From positions 1-27,979 of the forward strand of contig WION01000624.1 in NCBI GenBank assembly GCA_015039365.1: a stretch of 27,979 nt of DNA, given 5' to 3'. The position numbers and the translations under genes were made by a program. Positions 16,941-27,979 of the stretch are shown here, one piece after another (position 1 is the stretch's first letter; each line of letters begins with the position of its first letter). The notes under the pieces are model-generated. The model was given only the letters and a program-made list of their open reading frames with translations. It made no database searches and was not told the origin of the DNA. The DNA is from Amanita rubescens (taxonomy: Eukaryota > Basidiomycota > Agaricomycetes > Agaricales > Amanitaceae).

Positions 16941-17579
16941 TGTGAAGACGCAACGAGAGGATTGCTATGAAGGAGACCGACTACCCCTACGCGGTTATAA
17001 CCAGCCGGCCTCGTACACGTGTAGCGTTCAGCTACCATTGATCTGGAGAAAAGAAGGAGATATGCCGGGTAGAGCGTAATTGCTCAGCCACGTCAAGTAT
17101 TCCAAAATCCCCGCAGAGGAGATCGCATACGTTAGAGCGTCTAGAAATGTTCCCGCCTTCTAGAAAAATGGGGGACCTGACGTGCACGTGGCGCCTGGAA
17201 TTTCTTGGTTTCTCCGAAGTGTGAAGACGTTCCGTTCCTACTCGTCCATCCTGGCATGCATTGAACACCAAAGCAGCTCGCCTACGTCCCGAGTCTACTG
17301 CACAAACAATGGTTATAGCTAGCATGACCTTTTGCACTCGTGCTGCGGATCGCCGAGGAGAATATACGCCTTCTTAGAGGGATTTACTTCAGAGCGTCGG
17401 GAAGAAGGCATGATGACCGGGATTCCCACGGTCAGATAATCTCAATCTGATTTTTTCTTGAAGTCGCGGTTGCTCGCGCTGGTTCAAGTTTCCTTGACCT
17501 GTTACACTCTTGAGTCTTCACACTGTACAAAAAGGCCACTTTTTCAAAGCTTAAAGCAAAGGAGCAGGACGTAGGTCGA
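16941..17579. promoter_or_regulatory. Divergent promoter region of the BTB gene and GCN1, with two CACGTG boxes
   Basis: Two E-box cores occur: TACACGTGTA, a perfect 10-bp palindrome at 17014-17023, and CACGTG at 17185-17190 within CGTGCACGTGG. A further palindrome GGTTATAACC lies at 16993-17002. CACGTG is the site of bHLH factors in fungi. The first box lies about 75 bp from the BTB start and both lie several hundred bp from GCN1, so the BTB gene is the likelier target. No coding frame is convincing. Confidence 0.45.
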
Positions 17580-20500
17580 ATGTCCAATTTGGCAATCGAA
17601 TCGTGGATTTCGTCGACCGTAGCAGGCGCGGAAGACGACGAAGAAGCAGGCGGCGCTTCTTGGAGTCGAGACCTCGTGCCCCGCGATTGGTCACAAGCAC
17701 TCAATTACGCTCGAAGCGTGCTCCTCGTGGGCAAGACGAAGACTCGGATACAGTTCTTGCGGGACGAATTGTTGTCTCTGGCAAAGCATGGCGGTATGCC
17801 CACGTTGGCGATCTGGCCTGTGTCGTATACTAGATGATGCAACCTTGCAGATCTGACTCTGTCCCAGACGTTGGATGTGTTCAAACTGCTGACATTGACT
17901 TATCCTCGGTATAATGACTCTGGCTCAAGAGAAGCTGTTCAAGACGTGGGGATGGAACTCGTTCGTCGTGACGAACTGCGGGGTACTCCAAAAGGTGCTC
18001 AGGATGAGACAAAGATGGGTGTTGCAGAGCAGATAATTGGCTGGTTGGGTGTGGAAGTTGGACGGGTAGCAAAGCGGGGTGCTGCTAGGTGAGAGCGCGT
18101 TTTTTTTCTCCCGCGTAGCAATCCTAAACGTAATTCCAGTTCTTATGCAACTGGAGATATATTTGTACTCCTATGTTGGGCTTGTGGGGCATACACCATT
18201 TGCGTCAAGTTTGATGACGAATTCACATCGTCAAACCCATGGCGATCCGTTATCACTTCAATAGGAATCTTGTTGGACCTTATACTTGGTTCTGGGCAAG
18301 CGAAATTCTCATTGCAAAAGGGAGTTTTAGTTCGCGTGCGGCGAGCTCTACGTTCGGTATTTGATTTCCGATGATGTTGCACTCTCTATTAATGTCTCGA
18401 CTTTAGTCCGGAAATACTATTCCTGTCGTGATAGAGGCGCTGCTCTCCCAAGCAAAGACGTATTCAGCACCTCTGCAGCTCATTTCTTTGATCGACGTGG
18501 CGGTTAGCGTCCTCATCCGCCTCAAGCATGACAGTCGACCATTTGTTGAGCGACTGCCTCAAGATTTAAAGGTGCTACCTTTGTCAATTTCGTCAAAACT
18601 TTCGCTGAGATCAACATAGAACGGCATCATCACTCTATACTCCAACACGGTCCTGCTTTCTAGATCTTCAGTCCCACCTCATATCACGGTCTGTTAACGC
18701 TGGTGGGCAGCGGGACAATGTGCTCATCCTTGCCTTTGTAGAACTCGCTTTTCGACTTCATATCCACATTCATGACTCCAGATGACCTTACCAAGACTAT
18801 TCTTCCAGCAATGGAAAAAGCTTTCCTGCGCTCCCCTGAACATTCACTTCCAGGTAACTATTGAATGTTCTTGATGAGAAAATCGCTTTGACGCTGAAGC
18901 CCACAGTTGCCACGCAATTTTTCTCTGCGTATAAACACCCAATGGAACCTGATGTATTCCGGCGGTTGGTGACGCAAGTCATCAATAGCTCAAAATCCAG
19001 CAGCGCCTTAGTCAGATCAAGTTCCGTTCAACTTTTCAAAACTATCGTCGCGGCTATTGATCTTTCTGACCCAAATGAGCTTTTCCCAGTAGCAGTGACC
19101 GAACTCCTCAACCTACCCAAAACGGGCAAATCCGCAGGCCCTGAACATCGAATCGCATTGTACTCAATGCTGAGTTATATCACACCAAAACCCAAGCTTT
19201 CCGCGGACCTTATTCAAGTAGCAACCCCCATTCTCGCCAAGGAGGCTCAAACGCAGGAACAGGCGACAGCTGTTCTGGCTTCCGTATTAGCTCCTCATGT
19301 GGCGATGCTTTTGCAGCCAACTGTCGACGAGCCATTAGCAGCTGATATGACCACCTTGATTGCGAAGGAAATGAATAGCTCCAAACCAGCTGTCAAGCGG
19401 GCTTTCTGCGCCCTAACCGGTTCTGTTTTGTTTGAAGGGGATGATATCTTGACCGCAGAGAAGGGAATTAGTTTCGCTAAGAGCATCTTGCCAGCATTAG
19501 AAGCGTGTCTCAAGTCTAGCTCCTCTACCGCACTTACCGCGAGTGGTGGACCTATAGAGGGATATATTGCCATCACCGTCGTTCTAGGCTCCTTCGCGCG
19601 TTCCGGAAAGTTCGGTATGTCACGCATCAATGAAACTGGAAAATGCAAGGAGGCTTACAAATCTCTAGATGATGTTATCTCCCGCAATGCAATCATTCAA
19701 TCGCTTTTAACGAGTTCAACAAAACCCTCTTTCCTACTCTGGGACAAGGTTTATCAAAAGATTACAGATGTCGAAGACGAGAATTGGTTCTTAAGAGCTT
19801 GCAATGCGACATTACAATGTTTTAAGAGCGAATTGGCAAAGAGCGAAATTTTACGGTGAGTGCTTGAACTTCTTCGTTTAGGTTTGTTCCTAACTATTAA
19901 CGCAGAACGCAGCTTGGGCTCGCATTCGTTCACTTGGGGGTAGATAGCAACTCTCCTGAGACTCGGAAGAGCGCCCAAACGATAATTACTAGGTCTGCGG
20001 AAAAGCTGCCGATGTTGACGAATAACATCGTCCGAGAGGCATTGACTATATATCTTTCGCGTCCTACTCTTGCTCCCAAAGTGACTGCGTCATCATCCGA
20101 CGAGCCGACACCGCCACCTGTGAACAAACAAGGACGTCTCGCTGGTCTGCTTCTCAGCGCCGTTACCTTTGCCGAAGACGTTGAGAATGAAATTCGGGAG
20201 GAGGTATTGGTGCAGTATGTCGATGTGGCCCATCATCCTCTTGTTTGTCAGTCTGTCATTCATTGCTTCAACACCTTGCTGAATTTCGCTTTACAGGCGG
20301 AGGTCTCAGACAGACGTGGATCGACTTGTGCCAAAAGGCCGGTGCAGATCCTCGCGAGCTCACGAATAAAAAACTAGATGCCGCGTTAAAGCTAATACTG
20401 GCTGCGTCAATGATGGACGTGCAGGCAAGTTCCGTGTTGAATGAGGTGGTCAGTTGGCTGAATGTTATACAGAGCGGGTTCCAGGAAGCCAGTTACAATG

Positions 20501-23500
20501 CCATCCGAACTTCGGCATTCGTATCACCCGAGACCGTGCTGCATAGAATAAACGATCAGCTCTGCTCAGATCTTGATCCAGCTTTAGTCAAAGATTTGAC
20601 TGAAACCGACATTGGTATATGGAAGACTCCAGAAGGGATTGCCTATGTGGATGGTATACGATCATCTTGCTTTTTCCCATTAAGCTGGCTAACTTTGATT
20701 TTTCAGTTTTATCTGGCAAGGGGGAGGCTCGGCCCTCCAAAGGCAAAGATGCCGATATTGCCAAGTGGGAAGATGACCTACGGAAATCCCTCGCAAACAA
20801 GAAGGCTCCGGGGCCCGTGACTCTGACAAAGCAACAACAGGCGCTTGTGCAGGCTCAACTAGGGAAGGAAGCGAAGATACGACAGCGCGTGGCGTCTATA
20901 AAAGCTAACCTCGAGCGAGGACTGAACTTCATCCGAAGCCTAGTCGCTGCGGGTATAGAGGAGTTCCGTCCTTACATTGCATCCCTTGCCTCGCTTCTGC
21001 TTGTTGGAGCGCTTGGCTACGGATCGACTCTGGTTGGTGAAAGTGCCTTTGATACATACCTGGTGAGTTCCGCTCAGACAATGTCTCGGGCCTGGGTAAC
21101 ATAAGATAGCTGTTGGCGACTTGTTGCTCTGATAGGCTTGATGCTTTCCGTAAATGGATTGGATTGGCAACGCTTCGGAGTCTCAATGTCAAGACAGTGC
21201 CGGATGAATTCCAAGCGGAACCTTTGAATAGTACGTTTGTCAGTTCAGAAAAGGCGTAGCTCTGACACTTTTGTTGCATCAGCCTTGATAATCCGAGTAC
21301 TTTATCGTCTGCGGTCTTTGTCCGAGCAGGCAGCTTTCGATGGCCCAACTTTCTCGTATGCTTATCCTTTGCTTAGTCAAGTGCTGAAGCAGGGTGGCAT
21401 TTCTGCGTCGGATGAGGACGAAGGCCTCGAACAGGTCACCTTGGCGCTCAACATCGTCAAGTTCCATTGCGGTCAATGTGGGTGTTTTCTCTCCTTTGAC
21501 CCCGCATAATGCTAAGGTCATTGGTTGGTAGTTTCCGACATCACCTATCCACGACTTCAGGTCCTCGAGGATCTCTTGCACATAATTCGTTCACAATCTG
21601 CCCTCAGCAAAGATGCATCCTCTGCATTGATTGAACTAGGAGAGGCCATATCCGCGACAGCTACAAATGAAGATGTCTCTGTTCTACTACGTGGGCTACT
21701 AACGCAAGAACCGCATGTCCGGAACGCTTGCTTGCAAACCCTTCAGGTATGAATACGCCAAGTTTAAACGGTGGTGAACTAACTCTGGGTCCTTATAGCC
21801 ACTTGATCTGACTGACTTGGACTGGTCTCCCGAGATCTGGCTTGCTTGTCATGACGAAGATGAACACAATGCGCGACTTGCTCAACATGTTTGGGAGGAC
21901 AATGGGCTCGACGTACCTGAAAACTTCCTTAATCGACTCGTCAATTATCTAGGGCACGATAACGCATTTGTGAGGTCTGGCGCAGCTGCGGCCATTGCTG
22001 ATGCGGTTGTGCAATATCCTCGGACAATCGAAAAGACTCTTAGCGTCGCAAAGGACTACTACCGGGAGAAGGTACGAATTCCATCCTGACATAACTTTTA
22101 TTTAATAATATGTTCGTAGGCCAAAATTTTGGAGCCTGAATATGATGAATATGTACGAGTCGATTGTGCGCTTCTTGCGCTTTATTCATTTTCTTATAGG
22201 GTATTCTGATTTCACAAAGTCTTGAAAGAGTCGATCCTTGGCCAGCCCGTGTTGCGACTGCACGCACATTTGAATTGCTTGCTCCTTCCTTCATCGATAC
22301 TGAGGTAGAACCGTTCATCAAATTCCTTGTAGATGAGAAAGCGCTAGGTGATAGAGAAGCTCAAGTCCGTCGTGGAATGCTTTCAGCTGGGACAAGAGTT
22401 GTTGATCTCCTTGGCGGACGACACCTGCCAACGCTGATAACTATCTTCGAAGAACATCTGTCGAAGGCCAGTGCTGCATCAGAGTCAGAAGACCAGATAA
22501 AGGAAGCCGTTGTCATTCTGTTTGGTCGGTTGGCTCGTCATCTCGACGCTCAAAGCAAACGACTTCCAGACATCGTAAATAGGCTGGTTGAGGCCTTGAA
22601 GACGCCTGCGGAACAAGTGCAAATTGCTGTCTCCGATTGTCTCTCGCCTCTAGTTCTGCTCATTTCCGGACCCAGGCTTCAAAAGCTTGTCACAGATCTA
22701 TTCGAAGAGTTATTTGATTCCCCGAAGTATGCTACACGTCGTGGTGCCGCGTATGGTCTTGCCGGTGTGATAAAGGGCACTGGGATCTCTGGCATGAAGG
22801 AATTCAGTGTCATGACACGTCTCAATGTCGGAATGGAAGAAAAGAAGCGTTATGAACCAAGGCAAGGTGTCATGTTTGCGTTCGAGACTTTATCTAGTAC
22901 CCTCGGCCGCCTGTTTGAGCCATACATTACAGATGCGCTCCCAATGCTTCTCACGTCATTTGGAGACTCTTCTAGTGATGTGCGCGAAGCTAGTCAAGAT
23001 GCTGCCCGTGTCATCATGGGTAACCTTTCTGGCTACGGCGTTAAGCTCATCCTTCCAACCCTAATGGGGGGACTTGACGACAAGCAATGGCGATCGAAGA
23101 AGGGTTCAATTGAACTACTTGGAATGATGGCATACTGTTCTCCTCGGCAGCTTTCCCTGTCGTTACCCATCATCATACCCAGACTTACTGGCGTCCTCAC
23201 TGATTCCCATGCACAAGTCCGCACGACTGCGAACAAGAGTCTGAAAATGTTTGGCGAAGTCATCAGTAATCCGGAAATCCAGACTCTCGTCCCTGCGCTT
23301 CTTAAAGCACTGGTCGATCCAGCCAAGACCCCCAATGCCTTATCCTCTTTGCTTAAGACATCTTTCGTGCATTACATTGATCATTCATCGCTCGCACTGG
23401 TAAGACTAGGGATCATCTAAAGGGAAATGACAACTAATGAACTATTGTCTAGCTTGTTCCGGTTTTGGAACGTGGCCTTCGCGAACGAAGTGCTGACACG

Positions 23501-26500
23501 AAAAAGAAGGCAGCACAGATCATAGGAAATCTATCTTCTTTAACAGATTCAAAAGATTTTGTTCCTTATCTTTCGCAATTACTGCCGCTTGTGCATAAAG
23601 TCTTAGTTGATCCTGTCCCCGAAGCAAGGGCAACGGCTGCGAAGGCTCTGGGTACCCTTGTCGAGCGACTGGGTGAAGTGCATTTCCCTGACCTTGTTCC
23701 TGGCCTAATCCGCGTCTTGAAATCTGACACGTCCGGAGTGGACCGACAAGGAGCTGCCCAGGGTCTCAGTGAAGTTTTATCCGGTCTTGGAATGGAAAGA
23801 TTAGAAGGGCTTCTTCCAGATATCATTGTTAATGCGCAGTCACCAAGGGCAACAGTACGAGAAGGCTTTATGTCACTACTCGTATATCTACCGGTTACCT
23901 TTGGGACTCGGTTCCAACCACATCTCCCAAGAATCATCAGCCCCATCCTCAGTGGACTTTCAGATACTGAAGAATACGTTCGCGAAGCGGCCATGCGCGC
24001 TGGAAGGATGGTCGTTACAAATTACTCCAGCAAAGCTATCGATCTTTTTCTACCAGAGTTGGAACGAGGCATGTTCGACCCTGGCTGGCGTATTCGGGTA
24101 TGTTGTTGCGTTCATCCTTTGACCTCATGCATGTTAATCTTCATTTTTCGCAGCAATCCTCCGTTACGCTTGTTGGTGAATTGCTATTCAAGGTGTCTGG
24201 AATATCAGGGAAAGTTGCCGAAGCGGATGAAGAGGAAGAAGTACATGCGGAAACTATCATGGTTGAATCATCTCGTAAAGCACTTGTCGATGCGCTTGGC
24301 GTTGAACGCCGTGATCGTGTCTTGGCCGCCCTGTACATCGTTCGCCAAGATGGTGTGGCCATCGTGCGCCAGTCGTCAATTCAAATCTGGAAAGTCCTGG
24401 TCGGCAACACGCCGAGGACAGGTATTCCACAATTTTCTTTTTCCCAGAATATGCGAAGCTGATGATTCTTTAGTACGGGAATTGCTTCCTGAACTTGTGA
24501 ACCAAATAATCTATCTCATGGCCGGAGATGAACCAGAGCAGCAAGAGGTAATCGAATCACCCTGTCATTTCAATTAGTTCTAAGTCTCTTTCAGACGGCA
24601 GGCAGAACGATAACAGAATTTTGCCGCAAGTTTGGCGAAAGAGTTCTTGGTGAAATTGTGACCATTTTGAAGGACAAATCAGCGTCATCAGATGCTCAGG
24701 TCAGAGAAGGTGTATGTCTTGTCATATGCGAGATGGTGTACGTGAAATTCCAATATCTTATTTCCTACCATTGATTTCTGAGGAATGCAGGATGAGTGCC
24801 ACCGATGGACAGAGGGAAGACCACGAAGACGGAATTATATCAATAGTTAGAGGCTCACTTGTTGATGATGAAACGAACGTCCGCGCCGCTGCAGCGAAGG
24901 CGTTTGATGCCTTGCAGCAGCAAATGGGTGCTAAAGCCATTGATCAAACAATACCAACGCTTCTGGAAGCCCTCCGTCAACCCGGCAAGGGTTCAGGAAC
25001 TGCCTTACAAGCTCTCAAAGAGGTTATGAGTGTGAGCACCTCGATCGGTCGGTCTTGATATCTTAGCTAATTGTGACTTAGGTGCGAGCCTCGACGGTAT
25101 TCCCTGTGTTGATACCCACGTTAACGGCAATTCCAATGACCGCCTTCAATGCTCGCGCTTTGGCTTCTCTTGTGACTGTAGCTGGCAATGCTTTGAGTCG
25201 ACGTCTAAACGTTATTCTCACTGCTTTGGTCCAAGTTTCCGAAGAGAGTAACGAGGAAGAGCTTTCGTCGGCAGTTGATGAGGCCCTTCATGCGTCACTT
25301 TCTGCTGTCAACGATGATGAAGGCTTGCATACACTAATGATGCTATTAATTGGCTGGTGAGTTAAGAGTATTGCCTGACGTTATGGATTACTGACTGTGT
25401 TGCGCAGGGCGGGGCACGAAACGCCACGAAAGAGAGTTACGGCTTGCAATTTGTTTGCCATTTTCTGCCGAGAGACGGAACTTGATAGCTCGTTATATCG
25501 GGTTGATTGGATACGGCAACTTATCTCACTACTTGAGGATCAGGAGAAGCCTGTGCACACTGCGGCATGGGAAGCCCTAGATGCCTTTGTAAAGTCCCTG
25601 CCAAAGGACGAGCTGGAGCCTTTGGTTGTACCATTGAGACGAAGCATCGAAGGAACAGGCGCCCCTGGTTCTATTGTTCCAGGATTCAGCTTACCGAAAG
25701 GTGTCACGCCCATGGTTCCCATCATTATCGCTGGTCTCACGACTGGCAACAATGAGCAAAGGGAGAATGCTGCATATGCAATCGGTGACCTCGTTGAAAG
25801 AACGGAGGAGGCCGCTATCAAACCCTCCGTTGTTCCCTTCACAGGACCTCTCATCCGTGTCGCGACGCAAGCGACAACGTATCCGCCCTCTGTCAAGACC
25901 GCCATTCTCAGCGCTTTGACTTCGATGCTGGAGCGTATACCTGCCTTTGTTAAGCCATTCTTCCCGCAACTGCAACGTACATTCGTGAAGAGTGCAAGCG
26001 ATCCAGCCAGCGTTTCAGTGCGCAGAAAGGCCGCAATGGCATTAGGGGTGCTCATGAAGCACCAGCCTCGCGTTGATCCCGTCATAACCGAGTTGATCAA
26101 TACCGCAAAATCAAGTGATGATGCCGTCGCGAGTACCATAGTGCTCGCGCTTGCCAAGGTGGTGCAGAGTGCTTGGCAAAACATGGCGGAGAAGTCGAAG
26201 GAAGCGTGTGTCGAGTTGATAACTGAGGCTTTCCGGGAGGACCGCGAAGGTAAAACGCCTTGATGCATCCTACCAACAACTTGACTAATCGTTATCTCCA
26301 GAATCGTATTATCAATCGGTCGGACTCCTGATGTCTGCAATGACTATGTTCCATGAAATGCTTCGACCCGTGGTCGAGTACGTCGCAGGCTTTTCTTTCC
26401 AATGTATCAAAGTATTAATGCACGAATAGGTCAAACCTAATTATTGGGACTCCGATAACAGAGGCATCCTCGATTGTCATAAATACGGTTCTTTCTCCGG

Positions 26501-26685
26501 ATGAGGACCTTGATGTCATCGACGACACACCAAACATATTCCAAAAGTTGTCCCTGCTACGCGGGGTCGCGCAGAAAATATTCCAAAGTATTGGAAGTGA
26601 TAGACCTTTCATTGCTAAGCCAGCAAGGGAAGCAAGGGATCTGTTGAAAAATATGGATGATAGTAGTTTACAGGGATTGTTCTAG
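17580..26685 (+). CDS. GCN1: Gcn1, ribosome-bound HEAT-repeat activator of the Gcn2 eIF2-alpha kinase
   Basis: 25 exons join in frame to 2624 codons, close to yeast Gcn1 (about 2670). Exon ends: 17580-17793, 17851-18088, 18140-18356, 18407-18571, 18620-18688, 18742-18853, 18907-19855, 19906-20246, 20297-20653, 20707-21062, 21110-21230, 21283-21477, 21532-21746, 21799-22071, 22120-22152, 22200-23399, 23453-24097, 24154-24421, 24474-24547, 24595-24737, 24791-25031, 25082-25356, 25408-26249, 26302-26377, 26430-26685. The protein is HEAT repeats throughout. The eEF3-like centre is plain ([69 protein letters not shown]), as is the C-terminal part bearing the RWD-binding region for Gcn2 ([35 protein letters not shown]). 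Gcn1 with Gcn20 signals uncharged tRNA on stalled ribosomes to Gcn2. Least sure are the splice sites around exons 7, 20 and 21. Confidence 0.95.
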
Positions 26686-27134
26686 CTGCGCCATTTGCGA
26701 TGTACCACGTCATTTACATAAAACACCGATTAAACATTCACCCATTTCTGTACAACTTGTACAGTAACTTAAGCACAACTTCAGAGCACATCAACGCTCA
26801 TTACGCCTGGAACGAGACTAGTATTAAGGGCAGCAGGTGTATTCGGAAGTGGGAACATTGTTTCAACGAGTAATTATCGTCGCCGATTTACGCCCATTTG
26901 GCCGGTGGGAACGATCGAAAAGAACGCCTAACCAAATGGGGAAGGGTACACAAGGCTCATACCTCAGCATGAACACTACCCACAGCATCGACTCCGGAAT
27001 CATCAAGACAAGTACTAGCACAGGTATCCTTCTCTGATGGTGTTAGGGCTTCCCGGTTAAGGATGTGCCACCTCGTGAAAGCACTAATCTGTTCAGCTTC
27101 ACATCGACTGGGAGTTCTCCGGCGAGTTCATCAA
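26686..27134. other. Convergent intergenic region between GCN1 and the APH-like gene
   Basis: This holds the 3' flank of GCN1 and, on the minus strand, possible degraded coding sequence (a frame with LIDELAGELPVDVKLNR near 27070-27130) that may be the displaced end of the APH-like gene. Nothing else is supported. Confidence 0.4.
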
Positions 27135-27979
27135 TTAGGATTTGAAAATGAATATCTCCTCTCCATCCTTCATACGCACAGCAATATCATCATCAAAGTC
27201 CGGCGAACACACCTCGAAACCTGTATCAGCGAAAGGGAGTGCGTGGGAACCACCAAAGTCCCAGTCGAGGATCGCAAGTATACGATGGGGAGAAGAATGA
27301 CTAAATGTTGGCTTATCTGGTGGGATCGACTTGGAGAAAAAGCCGAACGTACCTCACTATGACGTTCCGTCCATGCAGATCACCGTGCCGCAACACAAAG
27401 GGCTCGCACTGGTCGTATGGATGTGCTATAAAATCATCCCTCTTGCTCTTCACGCGCTCGAATGCATCCTCAGGCGTCAAGTTTGGAACGGCGATCACTC
27501 ATCTCCAGTCTGAATTCTGTTTCGTGAGCCGAGAGCGTGCCTTTGTGCAACATTTGATCCATGTAGTGGAATTCACGGTCAAAGACAGACTGAATGTATT
27601 CTTGCACAGAGTCATATCTGTGTGAAATGTGAGAATGTATTGCAATTAGTTGTCGAAGAACTAACGGTCCAATGTTGTAAAGACCGAGACCATCAACAAC
27701 CCCCTATACGGTATTCAGCTTCTGCGGAATCACGTAGTCCAGGTGAGGTTTACCCTTCCATTGGTAACATCAACATCAAACAAGAGGACATGCGGAGCCG
27801 TCTGGGCTGATTCCCCAATCATGCTAAAGGCCGTTTTTGTCCTCATCGTACGCATTATCTCTGCAACTGGCTGGCCATATTAGTTTTTTCTTCCTCTGGA
27901 GATCCATCCACACTTTGCTCAAACTGTTGCCGTCTATATACTCCATGGCTATAAATTCAGATCCATGGGTGCAGCTGTA
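27135..27979 (-). pseudogene. APH (aminoglycoside phosphotransferase)-fold kinase-like gene, partial and frameshifted
   Basis: The N-terminus lies beyond the window. Recognisable in order on the minus strand are FIAMEYIDGNSLSKVW (hinge and alpha region), VAEIMRTMRTKTAFSMIG, LVLRQLIAIHSHISHRY, LTPEDAFERVKSKRDDF, the catalytic HGDLHGRN (27364-27387; Asp base and metal-binding Asn), and after a 52-nt intron (27301-27352) ILDWDFGGSHALPF (metal-binding Asp, 27258-27272). A second intron at 27704-27753 splices in frame. Two frame changes are needed: one between LQRKKK and VAEIM near an A6 run (27884-27889), one between ETEFRLE and VIAVPNLTPED (about 27497-27505). A third is possible near 27140. The family phosphorylates small hydroxylated molecules, but fungal members are mostly of unknown substrate. 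It is either a pseudogene or a frame-erroneous assembly; catalytic motifs are intact. Confidence 0.7.

Noticed and set aside
17032..17337. 101-codon minus-strand frame in the BTB/GCN1 promoter
   Set aside because: No family resemblance, and it overlaps the E-box region of a divergent promoter.
25540..26340. 266-codon minus-strand open frame inside GCN1
   Set aside because: Antisense shadow of the long GCN1 exon 23, with no domain of its own.

Overview
The window reads as nuclear DNA of a filamentous fungus, most likely a mushroom-forming basidiomycete (Agaricomycetes). The support is many 46-62 nt GT-AG introns, F-box and BTB proteins in the style of that group, families of small secreted cysteine-rich proteins, a fungal APH-fold kinase relative, and a full-length GCN1. 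No rRNA, tRNA or CRISPR was found.

Layout. Positions 1-1755 hold a broken minus-strand F-box gene. It is split by a ~1.03 kb non-autonomous DNA element (651-1681) with terminal inverted repeats and an apparent TA target duplication. The element is filled with about two dozen 19-bp palindromes (ATGGTGT-N5-ACACCAT type), diverged on the left and homogenised into higher-order tandem repeats on the right. A weak hypothetical gene (2471-3019) follows, then an intact F-box gene (3117-4577, minus). That gene is divergent from a six-exon class III CoA-transferase (4783-6352, plus), which converges on a three-exon lactonase-family beta-propeller enzyme (6422-7588, minus). Positions ~7865-12545 are a block of tandem segmental duplications carrying three paralogous small secreted cysteine-rich protein genes and one orphan copy of the upstream segment. 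Next come a PrpF-family isomerase (12927-14189, minus), a single-pass membrane protein with a PPxY tail (15031-15685, plus) and a four-exon BTB protein (16058-16940, minus). The 25-exon GCN1 gene (17580-26685, plus; 2624 codons reconstructed) fills most of the remainder. The right edge carries part of a minus-strand APH-family kinase-like gene with at least two frameshifts.

How the genes relate. GCN1 is a conserved housekeeping gene: the ribosome-bound activator of the Gcn2 kinase. The CoA-transferase, lactonase-family enzyme and PrpF-family isomerase could all act on small di- or tricarboxylic acids, so a loose organic-acid locus is possible but is only inference. The secreted-protein block is a fast-evolving island: one copy shows decay in its TATA box, its leader-intron splice site and its cysteine pattern. 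The palindrome-array element is the most unusual structure in the window.
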